From the NCBI GenBank assembly GCA_964609085.1, contig CAZSRZ010000009.1:9891-73890 (forward strand): a stretch of 64,000 nucleotides of DNA. Reading direction: 5' to 3'. Numbering within the stretch: the stretch's first letter is position 1; every line of letters begins with the position of its first letter. Source of the DNA: JANPLG01 sp964609085. Its GTDB lineage: Bacteria > Armatimonadota > SYMT01. The translations under genes and the position numbers were made by a program. Below are positions 16,391 to 24,767 of this stretch, one piece after another. Below the pieces are notes generated by a model. It searched no databases. It saw only the letters and a list, made by a program, of their open reading frames with translations, and was not told where the DNA came from.

Positions 16391-16968
16391 CCCAGAGATT
16401 TGCACCGCGCCGGATTCTACTCGCGATCGTCGCCGCATCCCTCACGCTGGTGCCGGTAACTCGCCGAGCGTCGGCTCAGGCCAACCCCGTGGAGTTCGAC
16501 ATCCAGGCTCCGGCTCTGGCCCCCGGCGAGTGGCTGAACACACCAGGCGGGAAGCCGATCTCGCTGGCCGCACTCCGCGGGAAGGTGACGATCCTCCACT
16601 TCTGGACGTTCGGGTGCATCAACTGCCAGAGAAACCTCCCGAGCTACCAGCGATGGCAGCAGCGGTTTGCCCCACGCGGCGTCACGATCATCGGCGTCCA
16701 CACCCCGGAAACCGCCGATGAACGGGATCCGGCGAACGTTCGGAGCCGGGTGAAAAAGCTCCAGATCGCGTACCCCGTCCTCATCGATGGGAAACTGGAG
16801 AACTGGTCGCGCTGGGGACAACGCTACTGGCCGACCGTGTGGCTGATCGACAAGCGGGGACATGTCCGCTACCGGTGGGAGGGAGAACTGGAGTGGAAGA
16901 TGGCAGGTGGCGAGCGGTGGATGAGTGAAGCGGTCGAGGAGCTACTCCGGGAGCCCGCTCCCCGGTAA
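16387..16968 (+). CDS. TlpA-like thiol-disulfide oxidoreductase
   Basis: The 193-residue protein begins with a signal peptide (cleavage after ASA at residue 30) and a thioredoxin fold of the AhpC-TSA/redoxin type. The active site is FWTFGCINCQRNLP, with C77 and C80 as a CxxC pair. It would act outside the cytoplasmic membrane. The gene lies between an anti-sigma gene and a sigma gene and overlaps both (4 bp and 1 bp). This suggests that thiol redox state is what the operon senses or repairs. No cytochrome c maturation gene is nearby. Confidence 0.9.
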   Translation: MTQRFAPRRILLAIVAASLTLVPVTRRASAQANPVEFDIQAPALAPGEWLNTPGGKPISLAALRGKVTILHFWTFGCINCQRNLPSYQRWQQRFAPRGVTIIGVHTPETADERDPANVRSRVKKLQIAYPVLIDGKLENWSRWGQRYWPTVWLIDKRGHVRYRWEGELEWKMAGGERWMSEAVEELLREPAPR

Positions 16969-17567
16969 TGCCCCACGGCGTCGACGCCCACCGCCCTGTG
17001 AGTACTGAACCGCGATCCACCCAGCAACAGCTCTTCGAGGCGGAGCTGGCACCGATCCTCAGCAGCGCCTTTGCGCTCGCGTGGTCGCTGGCGCGCGATC
17101 GCGACGAAGCCGAGGATGTGGTGCAGGATGCGTCCCTGCAGGCGTATCGCGCGTTCTCCGGGTTCTTGCCCGGGAGCAACTTCCGCGCCTGGTTTTTCCG
17201 CATCCTGACGAACGCCTACCGACAGCGTCGCCGGGCCGCGGGAAGGCGGCCGCTCACCACCAGCATTGAGGAGCCGGAGCAGCTCTTCCTCTTCTCTCGA
17301 GCCACGGAGCAGGGGTGGCTGGGCGCGGACAGCGATCCGGCGGACCTGGTGCTCCGTAAGCTCGACGCGGAGGCTGTCGTTCGGGCACTCGACCAACTTC
17401 CGGACGACTTCCGAGAGGCCTCGTGTCTCTACCTCATCGCCGGTTACCCCTACCAGGAGATCGCCGACCTGCTGGGCTGCCCTGTCGGAACCGTCCGTTC
17501 ACGGATCCACCGGGGACGCCGGCTGCTCCAGCAGGCGCTCTGGGATGTCGCCCTCCGGGACGGCTAA
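16968..17567 (+). CDS. ECF RNA polymerase sigma factor
   Basis: The 199-residue protein has region 2 (ARDRDEAEDVVQDASLQAYR with FRAWFFRILTNAYRQ) and region 4 (LPDDFREASCLYLIAGYPYQ then EIADLLGCPVGTVRSRIHRG), joined by a linker. There is no sigma region 1 or 3, as expected for the ECF group. Its ATG shares one base with the TlpA stop (taATG). It probably directs its own operon from the GGAACTT element and is held by the zinc anti-sigma protein encoded first in the operon. Confidence 0.95.
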   Translation: MPHGVDAHRPVSTEPRSTQQQLFEAELAPILSSAFALAWSLARDRDEAEDVVQDASLQAYRAFSGFLPGSNFRAWFFRILTNAYRQRRRAAGRRPLTTSIEEPEQLFLFSRATEQGWLGADSDPADLVLRKLDAEAVVRALDQLPDDFREASCLYLIAGYPYQEIADLLGCPVGTVRSRIHRGRRLLQQALWDVALRDG

Positions 17568-17620
17568 GGGGGTCTTTCCCTGGCTTCACGACTCGGGCGG
17601 ACTGAGGCTGCACGCGGAGG

Positions 17621-18307
17621 TCAGCCCTGGCGAGCGACCATCGCGTTGATCCAGATCGGCGCGAAGGGAGAGGTGCAGCCTTTCGAGCAGGGGTAGTCGC
17701 GGTAGAGCCCGATCCGCTCACCGATGTCGATGGCTCGGACCCGGTGTTCGGGGAAGCGAATGCCGGTCTCCGCCAGGGAGTAGTTCATCGTCCACTGCGT
17801 GGGGGCAGGCGCGTCCGCCATCTCACGCTCGATCCGATCCAACAGAGCTACCAGGTCCAGCCCCTCGGGACTCTTAATGATGCGCTCCGCCGTCAGGCTC
17901 CAGCCGGCCCGAGCGAGCATGGGATGGCTCGACTGCATCCAGCGCTGCCGGAGAACTTCCTTGGAGGGATGCAGCTTGGTGATATTGGTCATCAACCAGT
18001 CTGCCAGCCAGGTGTAGGTGACCACAGCGGTCATCCGCTCCAGCTCCTCCTCCGAGAGCAGCGTCGGCTTCATGATCAGCGTTGCCAGGAGCATCGCCTC
18101 CACATTGCCGCTCGCCCATAGCTCCAGGCCAAGCGGGTGGTTAGTCTTGATGGACTTGGCGATTGTTCGGATGTCCCCCATCTTTACGCCGAACTGGTTC
18201 TCCCCGGCACCGTTCCGCATGCTGATCTCGCGGACCCTCGCGTCGCCGCGGCGCTCCAGTGCCTGGAGGATCTCATCCAGCGTCCTTGGGGGAAGGGAAT
18301 TGCTCAT
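17621..18307 (-). CDS. DNA alkylation repair protein (AlkD-like HEAT repeat)
   Basis: The 228-residue helical protein matches the PF08713 family: GVKMGDIRTIAKSI, the WLADWLMTNITKLHPSKEVL helix pair and a C-terminal CSKGCTSPFAPIWI. AlkD-type glycosylases excise N3- and N7-alkylated purines. The start at 18307 is preceded by AGGAGG, while a longer frame to 18358 has no such site. The gene converges on the sigma gene 53 bp away. Confidence 0.85.
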   Translation of the reverse strand: MSNSLPPRTLDEILQALERRGDARVREISMRNGAGENQFGVKMGDIRTIAKSIKTNHPLGLELWASGNVEAMLLATLIMKPTLLSEEELERMTAVVTYTWLADWLMTNITKLHPSKEVLRQRWMQSSHPMLARAGWSLTAERIIKSPEGLDLVALLDRIEREMADAPAPTQWTMNYSLAETGIRFPEHRVRAIDIGERIGLYRDYPCSKGCTSPFAPIWINAMVARQG

Positions 18308-18454
18308 GCCGGCCTCCTGGGGCTCGTTGACGTGTCCGAAACTAGCGTGGCAGACCACCCCGGTAGCCGGGAATCGCCTCTGAGAGGCTGCGACAGGCTC
18401 CGATCTGGGTCCGGTAGATTATAGATGCAGCGGCTCAGCGGGCTGGGCGCAGTC

Positions 18455-19807
18455 CTAGCCGAACAGCCGGTCGAGGGGCCGGCCGTCCGCGACCCTCCAC
18501 GGCCTCTGGGTGATGTCGTGGACTTCCGTGGCCGGATCGACCCCGAATCGGGCGAAGAGCGTAGCGGCCAGATCGCCGGGGGTCACCGGGTCCTCCGCCG
18601 GGTAGGCGCCGGTCTCATCGCTGGCACCCAGCACGGTGCCACCGCGAACGCCACCTCCGGCCATCACTGCGGTGAAGCAGTCCGGCCAGTGGTCCCTCCC
18701 GCCCGAGCCGTTGATCTTTGGAGTACGGCCAAATTCGCCCATCTGGATGACCAGGGTCGACTCCAGCAGACCACGCTGGTGCAGGTCCTCGATCAGAGCT
18801 GAGAAGCCACGGTCCGCCGGCGGGATGAGCTCCTCACGATGCCGTGAGAAGAGCGTGGCGTGACTGTCCCAGTTCACATCCTGACCGTTTACGAACCGAT
18901 CGTAGACGGTGACGAAGGGGACCCCACCCTCCACCAGACGACGCGCGAGCAAGAGGCTCTGCCCCAGCTTGTGCCGCCCGTAGCGTTCACGGACGGCGTG
19001 CGGCTCCCGGGAGAGGTCGAAGCTCTCCCGCACGGAGGCGGACCGGAGAATGCCGAACGCCTGCGTGAAGGGGGCGGACGCGGCCCGTCGGGTAAGCTGA
19101 GCCTCCTGCCGCGCGAGCGAAGCATCGACGATCGCGAGCAGCCGCTCCCGATTCGCCAACCGGTGGGTAGAGATCCCCGGCGGCAAGTCGAGTTCACCCG
19201 GTGTGAAGGCTGCCTCGTTGGGGTCGCTGTCCACCTGATACGGCTCGTAGCGAGGGCCGAGAAAGCCTGCGGTCTGCCCGGGCAGCTTCACCACATTGCG
19301 CATCGGGTGGGGCAGCGCCACGTGCGGAAGCACCGCCCCACGCTCTCGCTGAACGCAGGCGAGGAGGGATCCGTAGCAGGGGAAGCTCGCCGTCGTGTCG
19401 GCCAGCAACTCCAGGTCCCCGCCCAGCGGGGTGCGACCACAAAGGGCCTCAACCGCCGCCGAGTTGTGGTTGCGCATCGGATGATGGAGGGAGCGGATGA
19501 GGGCTACGTGGTGCATCACCCTGGCCGTCATCGGCATGTGCTCACAAATGCGGATCCCGGGGGCGGATGTCTCGATCGGTCGATACTCCCCGCGCACCTC
19601 CGAGGGCGCATCGGGCTTCATGTCCCACATGTCCACGTGGCTTGGACCGCCGTAGTGGAACAGCAGAATGCAGGCGCGGATCGCGGGCTCGCGTTCCGAG
19701 CGAGCGGCCTCGGCCCGGCGAACTAGATTCAAGCCGAAGAGGCCCAGGCCGCCGACCTGAAGCAGTCGCCGTCTGGGGGGGCTGGAAACCGGGCGGGTGC
19801 GATTCAT
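18455..19807 (-). CDS. DUF1501 domain protein (exported sulfatase-like fold)
   Basis: The 450-residue protein starts with a twin-arginine-like leader (RRRLLQVGGLGLFGLNLV). It then shows DUF1501 hallmarks: ILLFHYGGPSHVDMWDMKPD, the SLHHPMRNHNSA segment and, near the end, VIQMGEFGRTPKINGSGGRD followed by HWPDCFTAVMAGGGVRGG. DUF1501 proteins are related to alkaline phosphatases and sulfatases; their substrates are unknown. They usually pair with DUF1549/DUF1553 proteins, which here are 23 kb away. It lies 55 bp after the FG-GAP gene. Confidence 0.92.
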   Translation of the reverse strand: MNRTRPVSSPPRRRLLQVGGLGLFGLNLVRRAEAARSEREPAIRACILLFHYGGPSHVDMWDMKPDAPSEVRGEYRPIETSAPGIRICEHMPMTARVMHHVALIRSLHHPMRNHNSAAVEALCGRTPLGGDLELLADTTASFPCYGSLLACVQRERGAVLPHVALPHPMRNVVKLPGQTAGFLGPRYEPYQVDSDPNEAAFTPGELDLPPGISTHRLANRERLLAIVDASLARQEAQLTRRAASAPFTQAFGILRSASVRESFDLSREPHAVRERYGRHKLGQSLLLARRLVEGGVPFVTVYDRFVNGQDVNWDSHATLFSRHREELIPPADRGFSALIEDLHQRGLLESTLVIQMGEFGRTPKINGSGGRDHWPDCFTAVMAGGGVRGGTVLGASDETGAYPAEDPVTPGDLAATLFARFGVDPATEVHDITQRPWRVADGRPLDRLFG

Positions 19808-19862
19808 CGCGCCTTTCCACGGCAGCCTGTGCGGTGCCGGCGTAATCCGTGAGGAGTGCGAG

Positions 19863-21047
19863 CTACTTCGTGGCTGCTTTGAGATTCTCGAACCAGACGA
19901 GGTTGCGGCTGTTCTCGCCGGCCAGGACCAGATCCGCGTCGCCGTCGCCATCCATATCCGCCGCGCGCAGGTCGAGGCCGGACTGAGCAGCATCGAGTTC
20001 GTGCCGGGAAAAACGCCCCTTGCCATCGTTCTCCCACCAGGCCACGCGGTTGTTGGTGCGGCCCACACACGCCACGTCCTGATCCCCGTCCCCATCGAGA
20101 TCCGCAACGGCGGGGGCGTGGGGTGAGTCGAGCCACGCGTCGTCGACGGTGGCAGCCTGGTTGAAGTCCGGGCCGGCGAGCCAGAGGATGCCCTGCTTGT
20201 GGCCGTGGACGAGCAGCAGGTCCACTTTCCGATCCCCATTGAGATCGGTGGGGAGGAGGTGGGTGCCTCCTGGCGACTCCCTGACCAGGTGCCGAGTCCA
20301 GAGGATCGTCCCGTCGACAGGGCGTTCCCACCAGGCCGAGTAGCCACCGTCCGACGCTGCGGAGCAGAGATCCCGACGGCCGTCCCCGTTCACGTCCCCG
20401 AAGGCGAGGTGATGCAAGATTCCACCAGCACCGCGGCTCGAAAGTGTCCGGCGTTCCCACTTCGGCCGATCGCCGCTGGGGCGGGTGTCCCCGGCCGGGG
20501 TTGCGCCGGACGGGTTGCGCGGCACCTCGTACCAGACGATGGAGCCTTCCTGAACGGCCACGATCTCCGCCCTGCCGTCGCCGGTCAGGTCCTCCAGGGC
20601 CGTGCCATGGGGGTTCTTGAGTGTGTCGATGCGGTGCCGATTCCATCCACCCTCGGCCCGGCCGGGGTTCTCATACCAGACGAGGTGCCCGGTGCCGCCC
20701 GTGTGGGCGATGACATCGACATCTCCGTCGCGGTCCAGGTCCGCGGATGAAAGGTCATTGCAGGTGAGGGTGCCCGTTTCGGCGGTCTGCTTGCAGATCG
20801 AGGTCTTTCGCCAGAAACCGGTGCGACCCGTCGCCGCGAACCAGGCGACCTCCTCCGTCGCGGCGGTCGCGATGTCCAGCTTGCCGTCGCGATCGAAGTC
20901 GGCGATGACGGCGCTCGCGAAGGGACTACCGAGGGCCAGCGTGTGCTTCTTGAAGTTGGGAGCGGGCTGCTGGGCACGCGCCGCCACCAGGGCGGAGAGT
21001 CCGACCCCCGCCCCGCAGAAGAAGAATACGAAAGATCGTCGCAGCAC
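19863..21047 (-). CDS. Secreted FG-GAP/VCBS repeat protein
   Basis: The 394-residue protein has a signal peptide (cut near ARAQ) and at least six calcium-loop motifs such as DFDRDGKLD, DLDRDGDVD, DLTGDGRAE, DVNGDGRRD, DLDGDGDQD and DMDGDGDAD. This is the seven-bladed FG-GAP propeller pattern of exported proteins. It resembles the partial protein at 1-567 in repeat type and in WYE/WWE motifs between repeats. It is the first gene of a two-gene unit with DUF1501. Confidence 0.88.
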   Translation of the reverse strand: MLRRSFVFFFCGAGVGLSALVAARAQQPAPNFKKHTLALGSPFASAVIADFDRDGKLDIATAATEEVAWFAATGRTGFWRKTSICKQTAETGTLTCNDLSSADLDRDGDVDVIAHTGGTGHLVWYENPGRAEGGWNRHRIDTLKNPHGTALEDLTGDGRAEIVAVQEGSIVWYEVPRNPSGATPAGDTRPSGDRPKWERRTLSSRGAGGILHHLAFGDVNGDGRRDLCSAASDGGYSAWWERPVDGTILWTRHLVRESPGGTHLLPTDLNGDRKVDLLLVHGHKQGILWLAGPDFNQAATVDDAWLDSPHAPAVADLDGDGDQDVACVGRTNNRVAWWENDGKGRFSRHELDAAQSGLDLRAADMDGDGDADLVLAGENSRNLVWFENLKAATK

Positions 21048-21271
21048 CGGATTGCCCCCCTCCGGCCTGATTCTGCCGGCAGGTCTTGCTTCGCCACCCG
21101 ATCACCCAGCCCCTCCACGGTGTCCCCAGGCCGATGACCGCGTGGGCTTGCGCGGCGGCGGGAGATTGGGCTGACCGGCTGGAGATCAGCGGGCTGAGGC
21201 AAACTGAGTCGGGGAGCGAGGAAGTCGCCGCGTGGCGGCCGGCGCTCGTCCCCATCCATCCGAGGGATCCG

Positions 21272-21730
21272 ATGCACCCGCTGCAAAACATGGCTGGCCT
21301 GATGATTTGGGCCGCCCGGAACACCGCTTTCAACCTGGACTTCATTCCGGACGACAAGCTGGACTGGAAGCCGAGCCCCACCGCTCCTTCCGCCCTAGAA
21401 ATTGTCCAGCACGTCTGCGTGGCTATCCGATCGATGAGCACCGTGATTCGAGGCGAGGAGTTCGTCATGGTTCTGGCCGAGCTTCCCACCAGTCGCGCGC
21501 AGGCCCAGCAGATGCTGACGGAAGGTGGGGAGGCCTTCGCCGGACTCATCCTGCAATTGAACCCCGAGAGACTCGGCGACAGCGTCACCATCTACCGGGG
21601 CATGCAGGTGCCGCTGGCGAGGGCATCGATCATGCCGATCGTGGACATGCTCCACCATCATGGCCAGGTCGCCTACCTGCAGATGATCCTGGGAGACGCG
21701 GAGTCGCACTTCCACCCCGAGGCGATGTAG
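21272..21730 (+). CDS. DinB family protein
   Basis: The 152-residue protein is a four-helix bundle of the DinB/YfiT type. It has a histidine in EIVQHVCVAI and a DMLHHHGQVAYLQMILGD helix, together giving the usual three-His metal site. Members include thiol-dependent S-transferases such as bacillithiol transferases, but the substrate here is unknown. The ATG at 21272 follows a GAGGG. The last residues include HFHPEAM. Confidence 0.8.
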   Translation: MHPLQNMAGLMIWAARNTAFNLDFIPDDKLDWKPSPTAPSALEIVQHVCVAIRSMSTVIRGEEFVMVLAELPTSRAQAQQMLTEGGEAFAGLILQLNPERLGDSVTIYRGMQVPLARASIMPIVDMLHHHGQVAYLQMILGDAESHFHPEAM

Positions 21731-21738
21731 GGTCCCCT

Positions 21739-21771
21739 GGCTGGGCGCACACGTGCCATGTGAGCCCAGCC
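21739..21771. terminator. Hairpin between convergent DinB and MBL-rhodanese genes
   Basis: GGCTGGGC (21739-21746) pairs with GCCCAGCC (21764-21771), and the loop can form a further short stem. It lies in the 54-bp convergent interval and may stop transcription from both sides. There is no U-tract. Confidence 0.4.
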
Positions 21772-21784
21772 GGGACGTGTCTCC

Positions 21785-23194
21785 TCAAGCCGGGACGGGC
21801 ATCCGATCGAACAGGGCCTGGCAGAAGAGCTGTTGGCTGTCGGGCTCCGAGGCATCCCGGTGGGCGTACGCCGCCCAACCGCCGCGCAGGTTCACTACGT
21901 CGCGTCTGCCGGCGCGCTCCAGCAGGCTGGCCGCAAGGGACGACCGATAGCCGCCGCCGCATGTCGTGGCCAGAGGACCGGCCGGCAACTCCTCCATCCG
22001 GTCCTGGAGCCGCGAAAGCGGCATGTTGATGCAGCCCGAGATACTGCCGGCGGCGAGTTCTCCGGGCGTGCGCACATCCAGCAGGTGCCGTCCCTGTTTC
22101 ACCCACTCGTCCACGCAGGTCACCTCGAGCTGCGGCGTCTCACGAACGGGCAGCCCCGCCGACTTCCAGGCCGGGAGATCGGCGACGAGGTATCCCGCGA
22201 CGTTTTCATAGCCGATGCGGGCAAGGTCGAGCCATGCCTTCGCCGCGTCGGCCTCGTCATTCACCACCAGCACCAGCGCCTCGTCGGGATGCAGTAAGCT
22301 TCCCACCCACGTGGAGAAGACCGGCTGCTCGATGCCGATGTTCAGGCTGCCCTGGATGTGCGCCGCACCGTACTGGTCGGAAGGGCGCGTATCGATGAGC
22401 ACCACGCCCGAGTGGGGAGCGGCAAGCCGGAGGGGGTCGATCCTCTCCGGGCGGGGAACCTCGGAGAGAGGTCGCGCGCCCGCCAGATTCAGGAACGGGC
22501 TCTTGTAGAAGAAGATCGGGCGCTCCGGGAGGTTGGAGATCATCGCCTCGACGAAGGCTTCCCGGGTCTCGAAGCGGTTAGCCCAGTTCCCGGTCTTCTC
22601 GTTCCCGATAGTGGTGCTGGGCGCGGTGCCGAGCCGCCTGCCGCAGAGCGAGCCCGCCCCGTGCGCCGGCCAGACAACGGTGTCGTCCGGCAAGGCATAG
22701 AGCACATGCCGCAGCGTGTCATAGAGGGAAACGGCCATGTCCGAGGGATCCGCGTGCATGTCGCGGAGATCGGGCCGGCCGACGTCGCCGACGAAGAGGG
22801 CGTCCCCGGTAAAAACGGCGCGTTCGTCCCCGTCCTCCACGAAAATGGAGAGCGAGTCCGGCGAGTGCCCCGGGGTGTGCAGCGCGGTGACCGCCAGCCC
22901 CCCGATGGCGAACTGCTCACCGTGCGCGAGCGCTATGTGGCGGTACTCGGCCGGAAGCTGGTTCGAGACATAGATCGAAGCTCCCGTCCGCTCCGCCAAC
23001 TCGACATGCCCGGAGACGAAGTCGGCATGGGGGTGCGTCTCGAAGATGGCGACGATCGACCATCCCTGTCGCTCCGCCGCTCGGATGTAATCATCCACGT
23101 CGCGCTTCGGATCCACGACGGCGGCCAGGCCATCCTTGCCGAAGAGATAGGAGGCGTGCGCCAGACCTTCCACGAAGAACCGTTCGACAATCAT
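21785..23194 (-). CDS. Persulfide dioxygenase-like MBL-fold protein with two rhodanese domains (CstB type)
   Basis: The 469-residue protein starts with a metallo-beta-lactamase domain. It carries H54, H56 and D58 (THPHADFVSGH), H110 and D131, the mononuclear-iron pattern of ETHE1/CstB persulfide dioxygenases. A first rhodanese domain (about 255-350) has no catalytic Cys; its loop reads LVVNDEADAAKA. The second has an active Cys in TCGGGYRSSLAAS. The layout fits oxidation of low-molecular-weight persulfides to sulfite plus sulfur transfer. GGAAGG precedes the ATG at 23194. It is the last gene of the sulfur operon. Confidence 0.9.
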   Translation of the reverse strand: MIVERFFVEGLAHASYLFGKDGLAAVVDPKRDVDDYIRAAERQGWSIVAIFETHPHADFVSGHVELAERTGASIYVSNQLPAEYRHIALAHGEQFAIGGLAVTALHTPGHSPDSLSIFVEDGDERAVFTGDALFVGDVGRPDLRDMHADPSDMAVSLYDTLRHVLYALPDDTVVWPAHGAGSLCGRRLGTAPSTTIGNEKTGNWANRFETREAFVEAMISNLPERPIFFYKSPFLNLAGARPLSEVPRPERIDPLRLAAPHSGVVLIDTRPSDQYGAAHIQGSLNIGIEQPVFSTWVGSLLHPDEALVLVVNDEADAAKAWLDLARIGYENVAGYLVADLPAWKSAGLPVRETPQLEVTCVDEWVKQGRHLLDVRTPGELAAGSISGCINMPLSRLQDRMEELPAGPLATTCGGGYRSSLAASLLERAGRRDVVNLRGGWAAYAHRDASEPDSQQLFCQALFDRMPVPA

Positions 23195-23226
23195 CGCTTT
23201 TCCTTCCCTTTTCTGCCGGGGCGGGG

Positions 23227-24015
23227 TCAGAAGCCCAGCGCCGGACGAATGTTCATCAACACCAGAAATGCCGCCACTGCAAGCGCCAGGGCGCCGAACG
23301 CGGCGCGCAATCCCGCCGGGCGCATCCGTCTCCCCGCCACCAGACCTCCCGCGAGACCGCCGACTGCGGCGACGGTGAACACCAGTGCCATTGGTCCGGC
23401 GTGGACCGCCTCGCCTCGATGCGCCAGGTACCCCGCTGCGGAGTTGAGCGCGATCACCACCAGTGAGGTGCCGACCGCCTTGCGCATGGGGATTCTTGCG
23501 AAACGGAGCAGCGCCGGAACAATCAGGAATCCACCTCCCACGCCCAGGAACCCGGTCAGGATCCCAACGCCAAGCCCGGCCACTCCGCATCGGAGGGCTT
23601 GCTGGGCCGCACGGGGTCGGGACATGGTTTCTTCCGGGGCGGTCTCCGCCCCTCGTTGCGCCAGCATCCTGACTCCCACCAGCACCATCAGCGCAGCAAA
23701 GATCAGCATCAGCACGTGGGCGGGCACCAACCGTGTAAGCGGCGCTCCGAGGAATGCCCCCAGCATCCCCGTCCCCCCGAACAGTCCGGCGATGCGGAGA
23801 TCGGCATCGCCCGCGCGATACTGAACCACGGCACCGACTGCCGCTGTCGCCCCCACAATGGCGAGCGACAACGCGACAGCTTCCTTGGCCGGCAACCCCG
23901 CCACATAGACGAGGATCGGGACGGTGAGGATGGATCCGCCGCCACCGACGAGCCCGAGGGAGAAGCCGACAAGCCCGCTCAGGAGCAACGCCGCCACGAC
24001 GCCGATCGTCCACAT
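23227..24015 (-). CDS. TSUP-family sulfite/anion exporter (TauE/SafE)
   Basis: The 262-residue membrane protein has about eight hydrophobic segments. It repeats the family motif twice: GFSLGLVGGGGSILTVPIL near the start and GILTGFLGVGGGFLIVPAL in the middle. TSUP proteins move sulfite, sulfoacetate or related sulfur anions. Between a rhodanese and a persulfide dioxygenase, export of sulfite is the natural reading. ATG at 24015 and GTG at 24018 are both well placed after AGGAGG. Confidence 0.9.
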   Translation of the reverse strand: MWTIGVVAALLLSGLVGFSLGLVGGGGSILTVPILVYVAGLPAKEAVALSLAIVGATAAVGAVVQYRAGDADLRIAGLFGGTGMLGAFLGAPLTRLVPAHVLMLIFAALMVLVGVRMLAQRGAETAPEETMSRPRAAQQALRCGVAGLGVGILTGFLGVGGGFLIVPALLRFARIPMRKAVGTSLVVIALNSAAGYLAHRGEAVHAGPMALVFTVAAVGGLAGGLVAGRRMRPAGLRAAFGALALAVAAFLVLMNIRPALGF

Positions 24016-24051
24016 CACCGCACCCCTCCTTTCGACGGCCGATAGCGATAG

Positions 24052-24612
24052 CTAGGGGCGGACAGCACCCGCACCGACGGCATCGGGCTTGCGCGGCAGC
24101 TTCCGGCGATTCCACGGCATCCGTGCTATCAGCATGCCCATCGCGCAGCTATTGGTGATGCCGGCGAAGATCAACCCGGCACCCACGAAGTACGACAGGA
24201 AGACCGCTCCCGGCAGCACCAGGTTCAGCAGCAGTCCGGTCAGCACCAGCGCTCCCGCCGCGATGCGCACCTGGCGCTCCAGCGAGATCGGCCCCTTTGC
24301 GTTCGCCACCGGATAGCCGGCCGCGATCCACGCATCCAGGCCCCCGTCGATCACCACCGGATCGACCCCGCCGGCTGCCCTGAGTAACTCCGCCGCTTCC
24401 AGTGCCCGTCGCCCTGTGCGGCAGAGGAGAAGCACCTCACCGCTCGCCTGGACGCACTTCGGATCAGCCCGGAGTTCCCCCAACGGGATCAACTGCGATC
24501 CGACCAGATGCGCCTCCGCAAACTCGGGGTACTCGCGGACATCCACCACCTGGCAGCCGCCCTGTCGGAGCCGCTCTCGAGCTTCGGAAGCTCCGCACTT
24601 CTGGATGACCAT
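24052..24612 (-). CDS. Rhodanese-DUF2892 membrane protein (YgaP-like)
   Basis: The 186-residue protein has an N-terminal rhodanese domain with catalytic C64 in LLLCRTGRRA. Its C-terminus is a two-helix DUF2892 membrane hairpin (GALVLTGLLLNLVLPGAVFL then NSCAMGMLIARMPWNR). YgaP-type proteins carry persulfide sulfur at the inner membrane. ATG at 24612 has a strong AGGAGG. It is the first gene of a unit continuing into the TSUP and MBL-rhodanese genes with gaps of about 35 bp. Confidence 0.93.
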   Translation of the reverse strand: MVIQKCGASEARERLRQGGCQVVDVREYPEFAEAHLVGSQLIPLGELRADPKCVQASGEVLLLCRTGRRALEAAELLRAAGGVDPVVIDGGLDAWIAAGYPVANAKGPISLERQVRIAAGALVLTGLLLNLVLPGAVFLSYFVGAGLIFAGITNSCAMGMLIARMPWNRRKLPRKPDAVGAGAVRP

Positions 24613-24767
24613 GCCACTCCCTCCTACGGACGGGGCCGCCGGTCGCGACCCCTCAACTGGATGGATACGGTGAGCTCCGAAAAGGGTGCATCGTGCGCTG
24701 CGGCCCGCCGCCGGAGTGTAACCCTGGCTCTCCCGCGGGCATCGTAGCGGTGGAGGCACCTGCTGCT

